A DNA stretch of 64,000 bases from JBGAWK01 sp044227665 (GCA_044227665.1 JBGAWK010000003.1:1-64000); one strand, 5' to 3'; counted from the stretch's first letter, positions 17,093 through 26,536 are shown. The notes: generated by a model from the letters alone, not told the origin. Program-made: numbers and translations.

Positions 17093-18328
17093 CTATTCAA
17101 ATTCGGCTTTTAATATTTTTATTACTTCATCAATGGTTTCTTCCTCCAAGTCTGTGCGGCGTATTAGGTCTTCTCTGTCTATTTCTAATACACTTTTGGC
17201 GGTATCACAACCTATGCCTTTAAGTATATCTATGATCCATCCGTCAATTTCATCTACGAATTCTTCTAGGTCAACGTCGTCCTCCGTTTCTTCTACATCA
17301 CGGAATACGTCTATTTCATATCCTGTTAGTTTTCCTGCAAGCTTAATATTTAGACCGCCTTTACCTATTGCCAGCGACACTTGGTCTGGTTTCAGATATA
17401 CAGAAGCACGTTTCTTATCTTCATGTACTTCTATGGAAGATATTTTCGAAGGAGAAAGAGACCGCTGGATAAGCAAGGATACGTTATGAGTATAATTTAT
17501 GATGTCTATATTTTCGTTGCGCAACTCTCGTACTATACCATGTATGCGAGAGCCTTTCATTCCCACACAAGCACCCACGGGATCTATCCTGTCGTCATAG
17601 GATTCTACAGCTACTTTTGCACGCTCTCCAGGTTCGCGGACTATCTTTTTGATAGTAATAAGTCCGTCGAATATCTCGGGCACTTCCAATTCTAATAACT
17701 TAGCTAGAAATTCAGGAGCGGTTCGTGATAGGATGACTTTGGGTGTGCCATTGCGCATCTCTACATCCTTTACTACAGAACGTATGGTATCGCCTTTCTT
17801 GTAAAAGTCGGATTTTATCTGTTCAGTTTTTGGTAAAAGTAATTCATTTCCATCGTCATCAAGGAGGAGAATTTCTTTTTTCCATACCTGATATACTTCT
17901 GCACTAACGATTTCGCCGGCCCTGTCTTTATATTTTTTGAATACCTCGTCTTTTTCAAGATCCAATATTCTAGATACCAAAGTTTGACGTGCTGCTAATA
18001 TAGAGCGGCGACCGAAGGATTCTAGTGTAATCTCTTCAAATAATTCGTCGCCTACTTCTAAGTCGGGGTCTGTCTCTAGAGCCTCGCTCAAGGTCACTTG
18101 CGCTAGTTCATCATCTACGATGCCATCAGGAATGATTTCTCTGTGTCTCCAAATTTCCAAGTCTCCTTTTTCGGTATTGACGATGATGTCAAAATTTTCG
18201 TCATCGCCATATTTTTTACGCAATAAGGTCTTAAAGACATCTTCCAACACTTTCATGATGGTAGGCCTGTCTATGTTTTTCATTTCTTTGAATTCCGAGA
18301 AGGATTCTACTAATTCTATGCTATTCAT
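17093..18328 (-). CDS. nusA: Transcription termination/antitermination factor NusA
   Basis: A 411-residue NusA with the N-terminal RNA-polymerase-binding domain (LVESFSEFKEMKNIDRPTIMKVLEDVF), an S1 domain near 130-200, and two KH domains including DPVGACVGMKGSRIHGIVREL and VSLAIGKGGLNIKLAGKLTG. A short acidic C-terminal part (EETEDDVDLEEFVDEIDG) ends in HhH-like sequence. It lies between rimP (9 bases upstream) and infB, the universal bacterial order. Confidence 0.97.
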   Translation of the reverse strand: MNSIELVESFSEFKEMKNIDRPTIMKVLEDVFKTLLRKKYGDDENFDIIVNTEKGDLEIWRHREIIPDGIVDDELAQVTLSEALETDPDLEVGDELFEEITLESFGRRSILAARQTLVSRILDLEKDEVFKKYKDRAGEIVSAEVYQVWKKEILLLDDDGNELLLPKTEQIKSDFYKKGDTIRSVVKDVEMRNGTPKVILSRTAPEFLAKLLELEVPEIFDGLITIKKIVREPGERAKVAVESYDDRIDPVGACVGMKGSRIHGIVRELRNENIDIINYTHNVSLLIQRSLSPSKISSIEVHEDKKRASVYLKPDQVSLAIGKGGLNIKLAGKLTGYEIDVFRDVEETEDDVDLEEFVDEIDGWIIDILKGIGCDTAKSVLEIDREDLIRRTDLEEETIDEVIKILKAEFE

Positions 18329-18337
18329 ATATATTAT

Positions 18338-18808
18338 TTAGAAACTAAAATATTTTTTTGTCGTTTTAATATCTTTTCTATCTAGAGCTACAGCTTCCAC
18401 TATTTGCTCTTTTTTGTTTTTGCCTTGAATTTTTTTATCTAAAAATAATTGGGCATCATCATATCCTGTGAGTGTGCCTATGTTTTTGTCTCCATTAAGC
18501 ATCAGGATTTCTACTTCTTTGCCGATAGATTTGTCGTACTGCTGCTGTACACGCAGGGGGCTATCCATGCCTGGAGAGGAAACTTCCAAGATATACTTCT
18601 CGCCCACAAGACCACTGCTTTCCAAAAATTGCTCTAAGTGTCTGCTTATTTCTGCACATTTTTGTATTGTAATATTTGCAACCCCATCTACAAATACAGT
18701 AATATTAGATGTAGGAGTGGCATGAATATCTACTAAGAAATATTCAGAACCTTCACAGTAACTGCTCACCACTTCCGTCAATTCTAGTTTTACTTTTTGG
18801 GCGTCCAT
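18338..18808 (-). CDS. rimP: Ribosome maturation factor RimP
   Basis: From the ATG at 18808 the product has 156 residues, the normal RimP length, with ITVFVDGVANITIQKCAEISR and LEVSSPGMDSPLR as family signatures. RimP helps mature the 30S subunit. An earlier in-frame ATG at 18847 would sit only 10 bases from the promoter box at 18858-18865 and adds an uncharacteristic Cys-rich extension, so the internal start is preferred. First gene of the rimP-nusA-infB operon. Confidence 0.93.
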   Translation of the reverse strand: MDAQKVKLELTEVVSSYCEGSEYFLVDIHATPTSNITVFVDGVANITIQKCAEISRHLEQFLESSGLVGEKYILEVSSPGMDSPLRVQQQYDKSIGKEVEILMLNGDKNIGTLTGYDDAQLFLDKKIQGKNKKEQIVEAVALDRKDIKTTKKYFSF

Positions 18809-18857
18809 ACATTTATGACAATAAAATAGGGGACTACTGTCCCCCATTAATTAAGTG

Positions 18858-18865
18858 CAAAGGTA
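18858..18865 (-). promoter_or_regulatory. -7 box of the rimP-nusA-infB operon
   Basis: The minus strand reads TACCTTTG, identical to the tRNA cluster box. The region upstream is T/A-rich with no clear TTG at -33. The predicted start is about 18852, giving a 44-base leader to the rimP ATG. Confidence 0.55.
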
Positions 18866-18936
18866 AAAATTATTTTCATTTTTTCTTAATTACTTTTATA
18901 ATATCATATATTTTTTTATATTTATTTGAAATTAGT

Positions 18937-18943
18937 AGGAGGT
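18937..18943 (+). promoter_or_regulatory. Strong Shine-Dalgarno sequence before the 2TM gene
   Basis: AGGAGGT lies with GGAGG ending 6 bases before the ATG at 18949, an ideal distance. Bacteroidota ribosomes generally do not use Shine-Dalgarno pairing, and the other starts in this window have A-rich or no leaders, so this site is an exception. Confidence 0.6.
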
Positions 18944-18948
18944 ATTTC

Positions 18949-19230
18949 ATGGAAGATAATGGCAAAAGATACAGATTTGCTCATAAAAGAGCATCATTTA
19001 AGAGGCACGTATACGCCTTTGTAATCATTAATATGGCTATGTGGGCAATAATGCTTATGGATAGTAACAAGGGCAATGATACCAATATGATATGGATGAC
19101 GTCGGGATGGTTCATAGGTCTCTTTTTTCATTTTTGGGGCACATATTTTGGCAATAATGATTATTTTCACAAGAAAGAGTATCAGCAGCTGACAAGAGAA
19201 TATCTTAAAGAAAAAGATAATATTTCTTAG
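18949..19230 (+). CDS. 2TM-domain protein
   Basis: A 93-residue protein with an N-terminal basic helix (RFAHKRASFKRHVYAFVIINM) and two hydrophobic helices (about 19-37 and 48-65) ending in HFWGTYFGNNDYFHKKEYQQL. It has the pattern of the Bacteroidota 2TM family, found alone or fused to LytTR or histidine kinase proteins. The function is not known. Divergent from rimP; the sulfotransferase gene follows after 44 bases. Confidence 0.8.
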   Translation: MEDNGKRYRFAHKRASFKRHVYAFVIINMAMWAIMLMDSNKGNDTNMIWMTSGWFIGLFFHFWGTYFGNNDYFHKKEYQQLTREYLKEKDNIS

Positions 19231-19274
19231 TATGAATTTTATATAATCTTCCCATTTTTGCAAAAAATTATACT

Positions 19275-20429
19275 TTGACGAAGAGAAAGAAGAAAGACGT
19301 AGAGATAAAAGACCACCAACTCAGCATTTCCTATTTTAAGATTTGGTGGAGGTTGCTACGCGAAAATAAGATTGACAATTGGTCTATGGTTTATAGAATT
19401 TGGGGATTCGTGATGTTTACTCAAATCTTTCAGTTGGTTCAAAATCTATTATTCAGTTGGCGTGTAAAGAAGACAGATATCTTTACTCGGCAACCTTTGT
19501 TTATTATGGGACATTGGCGTAGCGGCACTACACATCTGCATTATATGTTTGCCAGAGACCCCCAATTTGCGTTTCTCAATAATTATCAGGCTTTTTTGAT
19601 AAATGTGGTATTACTAGGGCGAGGATGGCTAAAATTTTTGTTGTCGCCACTAATGCCTGATGGTCGTCCACAGGATAATATAAAGATGACCATAGATGAA
19701 CCTGCGGAAGAAGAACAGCCCCTCACCAATATGACAGCTTGTAGCGGTATGCAGACTTTCTTTTTCCCTAGGAATATAAGCTATTACAATAAGTTCAATC
19801 TATTCAAGGGCATACGCAAAGGAGAGAAACGCAGATGGAGGCGAAATTATATTTATCTATTAAAGCTCATTTCTTATGCAAATGGTAAGCGTCCACTATT
19901 GCTAAAAAATCCACATAATACAAGCAGGGTAAAGGAACTCTTGGAAATATTTCCTAATGCAAAATTTATATACATACATCGTCATCCCTATGATGTGTAT
20001 CTCTCTACCATCCACCTATACAAAAAGACGATAAGCACACAATTTTTACAAAATTTCTCTCAAGAAGAGACTATTGATAGAGTAATGTACTGCTATGAGA
20101 CCACGATGAGAAAATATTATGAAGAGAGAAGCCTTATCCCTGAGGGGAATCTCGTAGAGGTAAGCTTCCAGGAATTAGAGAATGATGGCATGGCTACCGC
20201 AAAAAAAATTTATGAGCAATTGCAGTTGCCAGGATTTGAGGTGGCACAACCTCGAATTAAAGCCTATCTGGATGATGTGAAAGACTATGAAAAGAATAGG
20301 TTCGTTACTTTAGACCCACATATTAAAGACAGAATAGACAAGGCATGGGACTTTGCCTTTCAAATCGAAGGGTACAGCAAGACTCAAGTCAATCTGGACG
20401 CCAGCGATGTAGCTCAAAGTCAACAATAA
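19275..20429 (+). CDS. Sulfotransferase family protein
   Basis: A 384-residue protein with a PAPS-binding 5'-phosphosulfate loop at residues 79-86 (GHWRSGTTHLHYM) and a 3'-phosphate-binding segment FIYIHRHPYDVYLSTIHLYKK near 230-248, the two marks of sulfotransferases. The acceptor is not predictable. The N-terminal aromatic stretch (FKIWWRLLREN ... IFQLVQNLLFSW) may touch the membrane. The only upstream start is a TTG at 19275; the first ATG would remove 37 conserved-looking residues. Its 3' end overlaps the convergent alkyltransferase-like gene by 41 bases. Confidence 0.85.
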   Translation: MTKRKKKDVEIKDHQLSISYFKIWWRLLRENKIDNWSMVYRIWGFVMFTQIFQLVQNLLFSWRVKKTDIFTRQPLFIMGHWRSGTTHLHYMFARDPQFAFLNNYQAFLINVVLLGRGWLKFLLSPLMPDGRPQDNIKMTIDEPAEEEQPLTNMTACSGMQTFFFPRNISYYNKFNLFKGIRKGEKRRWRRNYIYLLKLISYANGKRPLLLKNPHNTSRVKELLEIFPNAKFIYIHRHPYDVYLSTIHLYKKTISTQFLQNFSQEETIDRVMYCYETTMRKYYEERSLIPEGNLVEVSFQELENDGMATAKKIYEQLQLPGFEVAQPRIKAYLDDVKDYEKNRFVTLDPHIKDRIDKAWDFAFQIEGYSKTQVNLDASDVAQSQQ

Positions 20430-20700
20430 TATCGTTTTCGATTGTAATACCCTCGTTTTCCAGGAGCTGTTGCATCATATCTGGAGAGCCAAAATGATGC
20501 TTTCCCGTAAGCATACCATTTCTATTTACAACACGGTGTGCGGGAATACTTTCGGAAAGATGATGGCTGTAGTTCATGGCGTATCCTACCATCCGGGAAG
20601 ATTTGCCACTGCCAATAAATTTCGCAATATCGCCATAAGTACATACCTTGCCGAAAGGAATTCTTCTCACTACAGCATATATCTTGTCGTTGAAATCCAA
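20389..20700 (-). CDS. Alkyltransferase-like (ATL) protein, MGMT family without the Cys
   Basis: A 103-residue protein with the MGMT DNA-binding fold: VRRIPFGKVCTYGDIAKFIG, RMVGYAMNYS and SIPAHRVVNRNGMLTG. In methyltransferases the active motif is PCHR; here it is PAHR (A54), so alkyl transfer is impossible. ATL proteins bind O6-alkylguanine and hand it to nucleotide excision repair. The length is right for an ATL. The gene is convergent with the sulfotransferase gene, with overlapping 3' ends. Confidence 0.9.
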   Translation of the reverse strand: MDFNDKIYAVVRRIPFGKVCTYGDIAKFIGSGKSSRMVGYAMNYSHHLSESIPAHRVVNRNGMLTGKHHFGSPDMMQQLLENEGITIENDIIVDFELHRWRPD

Positions 20701-20730
20701 ATTTTAACCATTAGAACACAACAAACATAG

Positions 20731-20738
20731 TATTTTTG
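20731..20738 (+). promoter_or_regulatory. -7 box before the lipoprotein-fni-mvaA genes
   Basis: TATTTTTG matches TAnnTTTG and lies 19 bases before the ATG at 20758. No obvious -33 TTG. Confidence 0.45.
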
Positions 20739-20757
20739 CATTAGATGTATTACGTAA

Positions 20758-21264
20758 ATGAATAAATATCTCCTTTTTCTTATCGTCTTCATGGTGTCCT
20801 GTAAATACAGTGACATTCCTAAGAAATATATGGGTAGCATTATAAATGTGGACTACCCTTCCTATCTGTCCAAGACAGACAAGGTATATCCGGGTGCACG
20901 ATTTCAGGTGCATAACCAGTATAGGGACGTGTACTTCGTGGCTCAAGACTATGAGCCCAGCACAGATACTAATTATATACATAAGCTACAGGATTCACTG
21001 GTAGCACTTGCGATGGGGCAGATGAGAGAGCCTTTGGTAGAAAATAAACGGGATTATAATCTTCCAAAAGGATATAGAGCATGTGAGACTGTATTTAGCG
21101 GTACAATTGATGCCGGCGACGAGAGTAAAAGACTACGATATATCTTTACTACCATAGATGCACCTAGGCATGTAATCCATACTGCCGGATGGTTCTTTAA
21201 TAGCAAGAGAGAGCTTTGGGAAAAAGACATCAAATTTATAAATGATAATATTACCATACATTAG
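20758..21264 (+). CDS. Hypothetical lipoprotein
   Basis: A 168-residue protein with a signal peptide and lipobox (FLIVFMVSC), so probably anchored in the outer or inner membrane. The rest is mixed alpha/beta with no motif I recognise (YLSKTDKVYPGARFQVHNQYRDVYF, AGDESKRLRYIFTTID). It precedes fni by 18 bases and may share its transcript, though a role in isoprenoid synthesis is not implied. Confidence 0.75.
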   Translation: MNKYLLFLIVFMVSCKYSDIPKKYMGSIINVDYPSYLSKTDKVYPGARFQVHNQYRDVYFVAQDYEPSTDTNYIHKLQDSLVALAMGQMREPLVENKRDYNLPKGYRACETVFSGTIDAGDESKRLRYIFTTIDAPRHVIHTAGWFFNSKRELWEKDIKFINDNITIH

Positions 21265-21282
21265 TTTTATTTAGTATTAAAA

Positions 21283-22311
21283 ATGTCTGAAGACATAGTG
21301 CATAATGAAAATGCTGCCGGAGCAGAAAGAAGGAAAGGCGATCATATAGATTTGGCTTTTGCATCTAATGCCAAACATTTTGTCCCTGACGACAGGTTTA
21401 TGTATGAGCCTATATTTTCGGGGCATGAGGTATCTGTCCCTCAAAGCAATTTCCTTGGTAAGACAATGTCCCTTCCGATTTGGGTATCTAGCATGACGGG
21501 AGGCACAGAAAAAGCTTATGCTATCAACAAAAACTTAGCGAAGGCATGTAAAAATTTCGGTTTAGGCATGGGCTTGGGTTCCTGCCGCCAATTATTATAT
21601 AGTGACGATAGATTAAGAGATTTTTTTTGGCGTAGAGAGATTGGAGATAGCCAACCTTTGTTTGCCAATCTAGGTATTGCGCAGATAGAACAATTATGGG
21701 AGCGCAATCGCTTCGACCTTGTAAAGGAATTACTATTAAAGACAGAAGCCGATGGTCTTATTGTACACATCAATCCCTTACAAGAGTGGCTACAGCCCGA
21801 AGGTGACAGATTACATCATCCGCCTATCCAAACCATTATAGCACTATTAGAAAAAATAGACTATCCTATCCTTATAAAGGAAGTAGGGCAGGGTATGGGT
21901 TACCATAGCCTAAAGACATTGATGGAGCTGCCGCTGGCAGCTATAGAATTTGCTGCTTATGGAGGCACTAATTTTTCCAAATTGGAGCTGTTGCGAGGTA
22001 GTGAAGAGGATAATGCTGCTTATGAGGTCATAGCAAGGATAGGGCATAATGCCTCCGAGATGACAGATTTTGTCAATGATGTATTGGCAAAGGAGCATAA
22101 TGTTTTATGTAAAGACTTCATCATCTCTGGCGGCATAAAAGATTTTTTAGACGGCTATTACCATATCAAGAAGATTAATGCCAATGCCATATATGGACAG
22201 GCCTCGGAGATGCTCAGACATGCTGCCGTCTCATACGAACATTTGGAAACATATCTCCAAAAACAAAAAGATGGGCTGCAATTAGCGTATGCATATTTAC
22301 AGATAAAATAA
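21283..22311 (+). CDS. fni: Type 2 isopentenyl-diphosphate delta-isomerase
   Basis: A 342-residue FMN-dependent IDI-2 enzyme that interconverts IPP and DMAPP. Family motifs are ERRKGDHIDLA, the FMN-binding SSMTGGTEKA, HINPLQEWLQPEGD, IKEVGQGMG and AAYGGTNFSKLE. It lies 5 bases before HMG-CoA reductase, so the pair marks a mevalonate pathway in this organism. The remaining mevalonate genes are not in the window. Confidence 0.95.
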   Translation: MSEDIVHNENAAGAERRKGDHIDLAFASNAKHFVPDDRFMYEPIFSGHEVSVPQSNFLGKTMSLPIWVSSMTGGTEKAYAINKNLAKACKNFGLGMGLGSCRQLLYSDDRLRDFFWRREIGDSQPLFANLGIAQIEQLWERNRFDLVKELLLKTEADGLIVHINPLQEWLQPEGDRLHHPPIQTIIALLEKIDYPILIKEVGQGMGYHSLKTLMELPLAAIEFAAYGGTNFSKLELLRGSEEDNAAYEVIARIGHNASEMTDFVNDVLAKEHNVLCKDFIISGGIKDFLDGYYHIKKINANAIYGQASEMLRHAAVSYEHLETYLQKQKDGLQLAYAYLQIK

Positions 22312-22316
22312 AGTTT

Positions 22317-23636
22317 ATGTCATTAGTGAAGGGATATTCCAAGCTTAGCAAAGACCAAAAACTAGACTGGTTGGTAAAGAATTATTTCAATGGCGACTAT
22401 AGTGTGAAGGAAGAATTTAAAGCCTACTGGCATAGAGATGAAGACACACAAGCGCGATATGATGAATTTAGCGAGAATACACTTACCAACTTCTATATGC
22501 CCTTTGGTATTGCCCCCAATTTTCTTATCAATGGGAAAGACTATGTACTGCCAATGGTAATAGAGGAAAGTTCCGTAGTAGCAGCTATGTCCAATACTGG
22601 GAAGTTTTGGCATGACAAGGGGGGATTTCATACGGAGATAATAGGAACGGAAAAAGTGGGGCAGGTGCATTTTTTATACTACGGCGACAAGACATATTTG
22701 AAGTCCAAATTTTTGGATATCAAGTCTTTTCTAGTAGAAAATGGCGCATATTTATCCGTAAACATGGATGCTCGTGGTGGTGGGGTTTTGGACATGGAAT
22801 TGGTGGACTTGTCGGCGCAAGAAGAAGGATATTTTCAGCTAAAGGCATCTTTTGATACCTGTGACTCTATGGGTGCTAACTTTATCAATACCATGCTGGA
22901 AGAGTATGCCACCCTCCTGAAGGACTATATTTGTGTGGAGAGAGGTTTCGATGGGGCTATACAAATTATCATGTCTATAGTATCTAACTATACACCTAAA
23001 AGTATTGTACGTGCATGGGTAGAATGTCCCATCGAAAAGCTAGGTACTGTGGCGGGTTTCACCGCAGAGCAGTTTGCTCAAAAAATTAAAATGGCAGTGC
23101 GTATAGCAGAGATTGACCCGCATCGCGCTACTACGCACAACAAAGGTATATATAATGGAATAGATGCCCTTATCATAGCTACCGGCAACGACTTCCGTGC
23201 GGTAGAGGCTTGTGGGCACACGTATGCTGCTAGAAGTGGGCATTATGCCAGTCTCACTCATTGTAGTCTGGATGATGGCATCTTTAAATTTTGGATAGAC
23301 CTTCCCTTAGCTATAGGAACAGTGGGAGGACTTACGCAGCTACATCCATTAGTGAAGCGCAGCTTGGAGATATTAGGCAATCCAGATGCAAAGTCTTTGA
23401 TGGAAATTGTTGCTTGTGCCGGGTTGGCACAAAACTTTGCTGCCCTTAAAGCTTTGACAACAGTAGGCATACAACAGGGACACATGAAAATGCATTTACT
23501 AAATATTCTCAGCCACCTCGAAGCTACGGAGGAAGAGAGGCTCTTTGCTCTAGAATATTTCAAAGATAAGGTCGTATCTTACACTACTGCTCGTGTTATG
23601 CTCGAACAATACAGAAGTAGCAAGAAGATGGTATAG
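22317..23636 (+). CDS. mvaA: Class II hydroxymethylglutaryl-CoA reductase
   Basis: A 439-residue soluble HMG-CoA reductase of the class II type. ENTLTNFYMPFGIAPNFL holds the catalytic Glu, HNKGIYNGIDALIIATGNDFRAVEAC the Lys and Asp, and GHMKMHLLNIL the His; DSMGANFINTM belongs to the substrate site. The class can run either direction; beside fni it is probably biosynthetic, making mevalonate. Cytosolic. It follows fni by 5 bases. The following 202 bases to the recG end hold nothing I can identify. Confidence 0.95.
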   Translation: MSLVKGYSKLSKDQKLDWLVKNYFNGDYSVKEEFKAYWHRDEDTQARYDEFSENTLTNFYMPFGIAPNFLINGKDYVLPMVIEESSVVAAMSNTGKFWHDKGGFHTEIIGTEKVGQVHFLYYGDKTYLKSKFLDIKSFLVENGAYLSVNMDARGGGVLDMELVDLSAQEEGYFQLKASFDTCDSMGANFINTMLEEYATLLKDYICVERGFDGAIQIIMSIVSNYTPKSIVRAWVECPIEKLGTVAGFTAEQFAQKIKMAVRIAEIDPHRATTHNKGIYNGIDALIIATGNDFRAVEACGHTYAARSGHYASLTHCSLDDGIFKFWIDLPLAIGTVGGLTQLHPLVKRSLEILGNPDAKSLMEIVACAGLAQNFAALKALTTVGIQQGHMKMHLLNILSHLEATEEERLFALEYFKDKVVSYTTARVMLEQYRSSKKMV

Positions 23637-23838
23637 GTGTTGATGTCTGTGGTTTCTGTAGGCTCAACTTAACCACCGTGGGTCTTCTGCCTAATCTTGC
23701 CGAAAGCAGTGTATCATCCTAAAAAAATTTATAGTTTTTTGGTTTACTTCTGTAATACATTGTCATCGCATCTCTGGTTTATAATAAATAGATATTGAAT
23801 ATTTTTTGTACGTATTCAAGCAACTTATTTGATATAGA

Positions 23839-25938
23839 TTATAGTATAGTACTCCAAAAACCAGACTCTAGCCTATTTTGCCTGAGGAATACGGAAAGGC
23901 AAAAATTACTAGGGCTTATGAGTTGCGGGTCATTTTCCAGTAGCATCATGGCATCGTGGCGTGCATCTTCGAGTATTTGTTTGTCGTAAGCAATGTTGGC
24001 AAGCTTGAGTGTGATGACTCCACTTTGCCTTGTTCCTTCTATGTCACCAGGGCCTCTAATTTCGAGGTCTGTTTCTGCAATCTTGAATCCGTCGTTTGTC
24101 TCACACATCGTAGCGATGCGCTTTTTCCCTTCTGGAGAAAGTTTATAACTGCTCATTAGTATGCAGTAGGACTGTTCGGCACTGCGTCCTACGCGCCCAC
24201 GTAACTGATGCAGCTGTGAGAGACCAAATCTCTCGGCATTTTCTATAACCATTACACTTGCATTGGGAATATTTACGCCTACCTCTATTACTGTGGTAGC
24301 CACCATGATTTGGGTCTCTCTATTCAGAAATCTTTCCATTTCTATGTCCTTATCTTCGGCTTTCATCTTGCCGTGAACTATGCTCACTTGATATTGAGGT
24401 CTCGGGAACGCTCGACATATAGATTCATAGCCCTCCATGAGGTTGGCGAGATCCAATTTTTCAGATTCTTCTATCAAGGGATAGACGATATACACTTGAC
24501 GTCCTTTTGTGATTTCGTCGCGCAGGAATCCATTTAGGGTGAGGCGAGAATTTTCGGTGCGGTGAACGGTAAGTATAGGCTTCCGTCCTGGTGGCAACTC
24601 ATCTATAACTGAATAATCCAAGTCCCCATAAAATACCATAGCTAATGAGCGCGGTATGGGGGTTGCTGTCATAACGAGGATGTGAGGAGGGATGGTGTTT
24701 TTGTGTCGAAGTTTGGCGCGCTGCTCTACCCCAAAGCGGTGTTGCTCATCTATAACGGCGACGCCAAGGTTGGCAAATACTACTTTCTCTTCAAGCAAGG
24801 CATGAGTGCCTACGATAATATGTATTTTGCCAGAGGCTAAATCTTCCAGCATGGCTTTTCGCTCTTTGCCTTTTATGGATCCTGTAAGCAGACACACGCC
24901 TAGAGATAGGGGTGCTAATAGCTCGGAGATACTCTGAAAATGCTGTTGTGCCAAAATTTCTGTAGGTGCCATCATAGCAGCCTGATAGTCATTGTCTATA
25001 GCAATAAGCATGGTGAGTACGGCGACTATTGTCTTGCCGCTTCCTACATCTCCCTGAAGGAGGCGATTCATCTGTACCCCTGCTAGCGTATCTTTTCGTA
25101 TGTCTTTGAGTACTCTCTTTTGAGCATTAGTAAGGGCAAAAGGCAGATAATTATTATAAAAACTATTGAAATTCTCTCCTAAAGCAGGCATGAGTATGCC
25201 TTTGCCCTTTTTGTGATTGATTTTTAATTTTATTAACCTAAGTTGGTGTAAAAAGAGTTCTTCATACTTGATGCGATATTGAGCCTTTTCTAATGTTTTT
25301 ATTTCTTTAGGTTGATGTATGATGTTTAGCGCATCGTACCTACTATACATATTTCTGTGTTGTAGAATTTGTGTAGGGAGTATTTCGGGGATGTCGGAGT
25401 TGTGGGTTTTCTGCAAGGCTTCGTAAATAATCTTGCGAAGACCTCGGCTGTCCAATCCTTTGTTTTTCATTTTCTCCGTACTGCTGTACATGGGCTGTAA
25501 TGCCTGCATGTCTTTCTGCACAAAGTTTTGTATATTTTCTATTTCGGGATGGGTGATATTATATCTGTTGTTGAAGATAGAGGGCTTCCCGAATACGATA
25601 TATTCTTCATTGAGTTTGAGCATTTCTAATACCCATTTTATACTATTGAACCATACTAGCTCAATAGTATTCTTGCCGTCACTTAGTGTTGCAGTAAGTC
25701 TTTTTGCTCTTCCTTCTCCTAGTTGACGGATGTCAATTATTTTGCCTTTTATTTGGATGTAGGTGTTAGTGTCGCTACATTCGCCAATAGCGAACACCTT
25801 GGATCTGTCAATATATCTGTAGGGATAATGCGACAAAAGGTCGCCGATAGTATGTATTTCTAACTCATTACGAAGTAATGTGCCCTTTTCTGGGCCTATG
25901 CCTTTTGTGTATTCTATGGGTTTTTGTAAGAAATCCAT
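23839..25938 (-). CDS. recG: ATP-dependent DNA helicase RecG
   Basis: A 699-residue superfamily 2 helicase that rescues stalled forks and branch-migrates Holliday junctions. The N-terminal wedge/OB domain (residues 60-150) precedes Walker A LLQGDVGSGKT, the DEQH box in AVIDEQHRFGVEQRAKLRH, TATPIPRSLAM and the QLRGRVGRSAEQSYC motif VI. The length is typical. It is the last gene of mutY-ssb-gldE-gldD-recG, 7 bases after gldD. Confidence 0.97.
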   Translation of the reverse strand: MDFLQKPIEYTKGIGPEKGTLLRNELEIHTIGDLLSHYPYRYIDRSKVFAIGECSDTNTYIQIKGKIIDIRQLGEGRAKRLTATLSDGKNTIELVWFNSIKWVLEMLKLNEEYIVFGKPSIFNNRYNITHPEIENIQNFVQKDMQALQPMYSSTEKMKNKGLDSRGLRKIIYEALQKTHNSDIPEILPTQILQHRNMYSRYDALNIIHQPKEIKTLEKAQYRIKYEELFLHQLRLIKLKINHKKGKGILMPALGENFNSFYNNYLPFALTNAQKRVLKDIRKDTLAGVQMNRLLQGDVGSGKTIVAVLTMLIAIDNDYQAAMMAPTEILAQQHFQSISELLAPLSLGVCLLTGSIKGKERKAMLEDLASGKIHIIVGTHALLEEKVVFANLGVAVIDEQHRFGVEQRAKLRHKNTIPPHILVMTATPIPRSLAMVFYGDLDYSVIDELPPGRKPILTVHRTENSRLTLNGFLRDEITKGRQVYIVYPLIEESEKLDLANLMEGYESICRAFPRPQYQVSIVHGKMKAEDKDIEMERFLNRETQIMVATTVIEVGVNIPNASVMVIENAERFGLSQLHQLRGRVGRSAEQSYCILMSSYKLSPEGKKRIATMCETNDGFKIAETDLEIRGPGDIEGTRQSGVITLKLANIAYDKQILEDARHDAMMLLENDPQLISPSNFCLSVFLRQNRLESGFWSTIL

Positions 25939-25945
25939 AAGGGGA

Positions 25946-26536
25946 CTATTTCCATTGCGTAGTATTTATCAATGCGACGATATCCTTTTTAAAAAAGTCT
26001 ATGGCAGGCAGTAGGGAGTCAGCATTTGGGGTGTTGCTGAAATATAATGCACCTCGGATGAAATGTTTGGTGCTATCTGTGACAAAGAATTGTACCCCTG
26101 ATGCTGCATTACCTCCTATGTCAAACATATATCCAAAGACCTTATGCTCGGCATTATCAATGAGCTGTTCATCAATATAGTCAGCTTTTTGGGTGTGTTT
26201 GAAGGTAAGCTTATAGCTATCTTGAAGTAGTCGCTCAAAGTCTCTCCTATTTGAGATGTTGCTATAGCTCAAATATACTTTTGCATTATAGTCAGGAAAT
26301 ACAATGTTTACCCAGCAAGGATGAGGAGTGTTGTCATTAAAGAGATTGTTTTCTCGTTCCACATATCCATACTTTGGGATGTCAAAGGTACAGGGACATA
26401 TACTGGTATCAAATTTCTTGTATGCTTTCTCTGGAAAGTCAAAAGCATAATAGGCATAAGGCTTCGGCGTATAATCTCTGTTGCAAGAAACAAAAATCAT
26501 CATAGTGACGGCAAATAGTATAATATGGGGACGCAC
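25946..26536 (-). CDS. gldD: Gliding motility lipoprotein GldD
   Basis: A 196-residue lipoprotein (lipobox IFVSC) beginning NRDYTPKPYAYYAFDFPEKAY, the GldD signature, and containing NIVFPDYNAKVYLSY. GldD is needed for gliding and works with the T9SS machinery of Bacteroidota. It starts with GTG immediately after the gldE stop, so the two are translationally coupled. A cluster of ssb, gldE and gldD is characteristic of the phylum. Confidence 0.93.
   Translation of the reverse strand: MRPHIILFAVTMMIFVSCNRDYTPKPYAYYAFDFPEKAYKKFDTSICPCTFDIPKYGYVERENNLFNDNTPHPCWVNIVFPDYNAKVYLSYSNISNRRDFERLLQDSYKLTFKHTQKADYIDEQLIDNAEHKVFGYMFDIGGNAASGVQFFVTDSTKHFIRGALYFSNTPNADSLLPAIDFFKKDIVALINTTQWK

Noticed and set aside
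16597..17223. A 208-codon frame opposite infB and nusA
   Set aside because: It is a Ser/Phe-rich mirror of the Glu/Lys-rich IF-2 linker on the other strand, with no promoter or recognisable motif.
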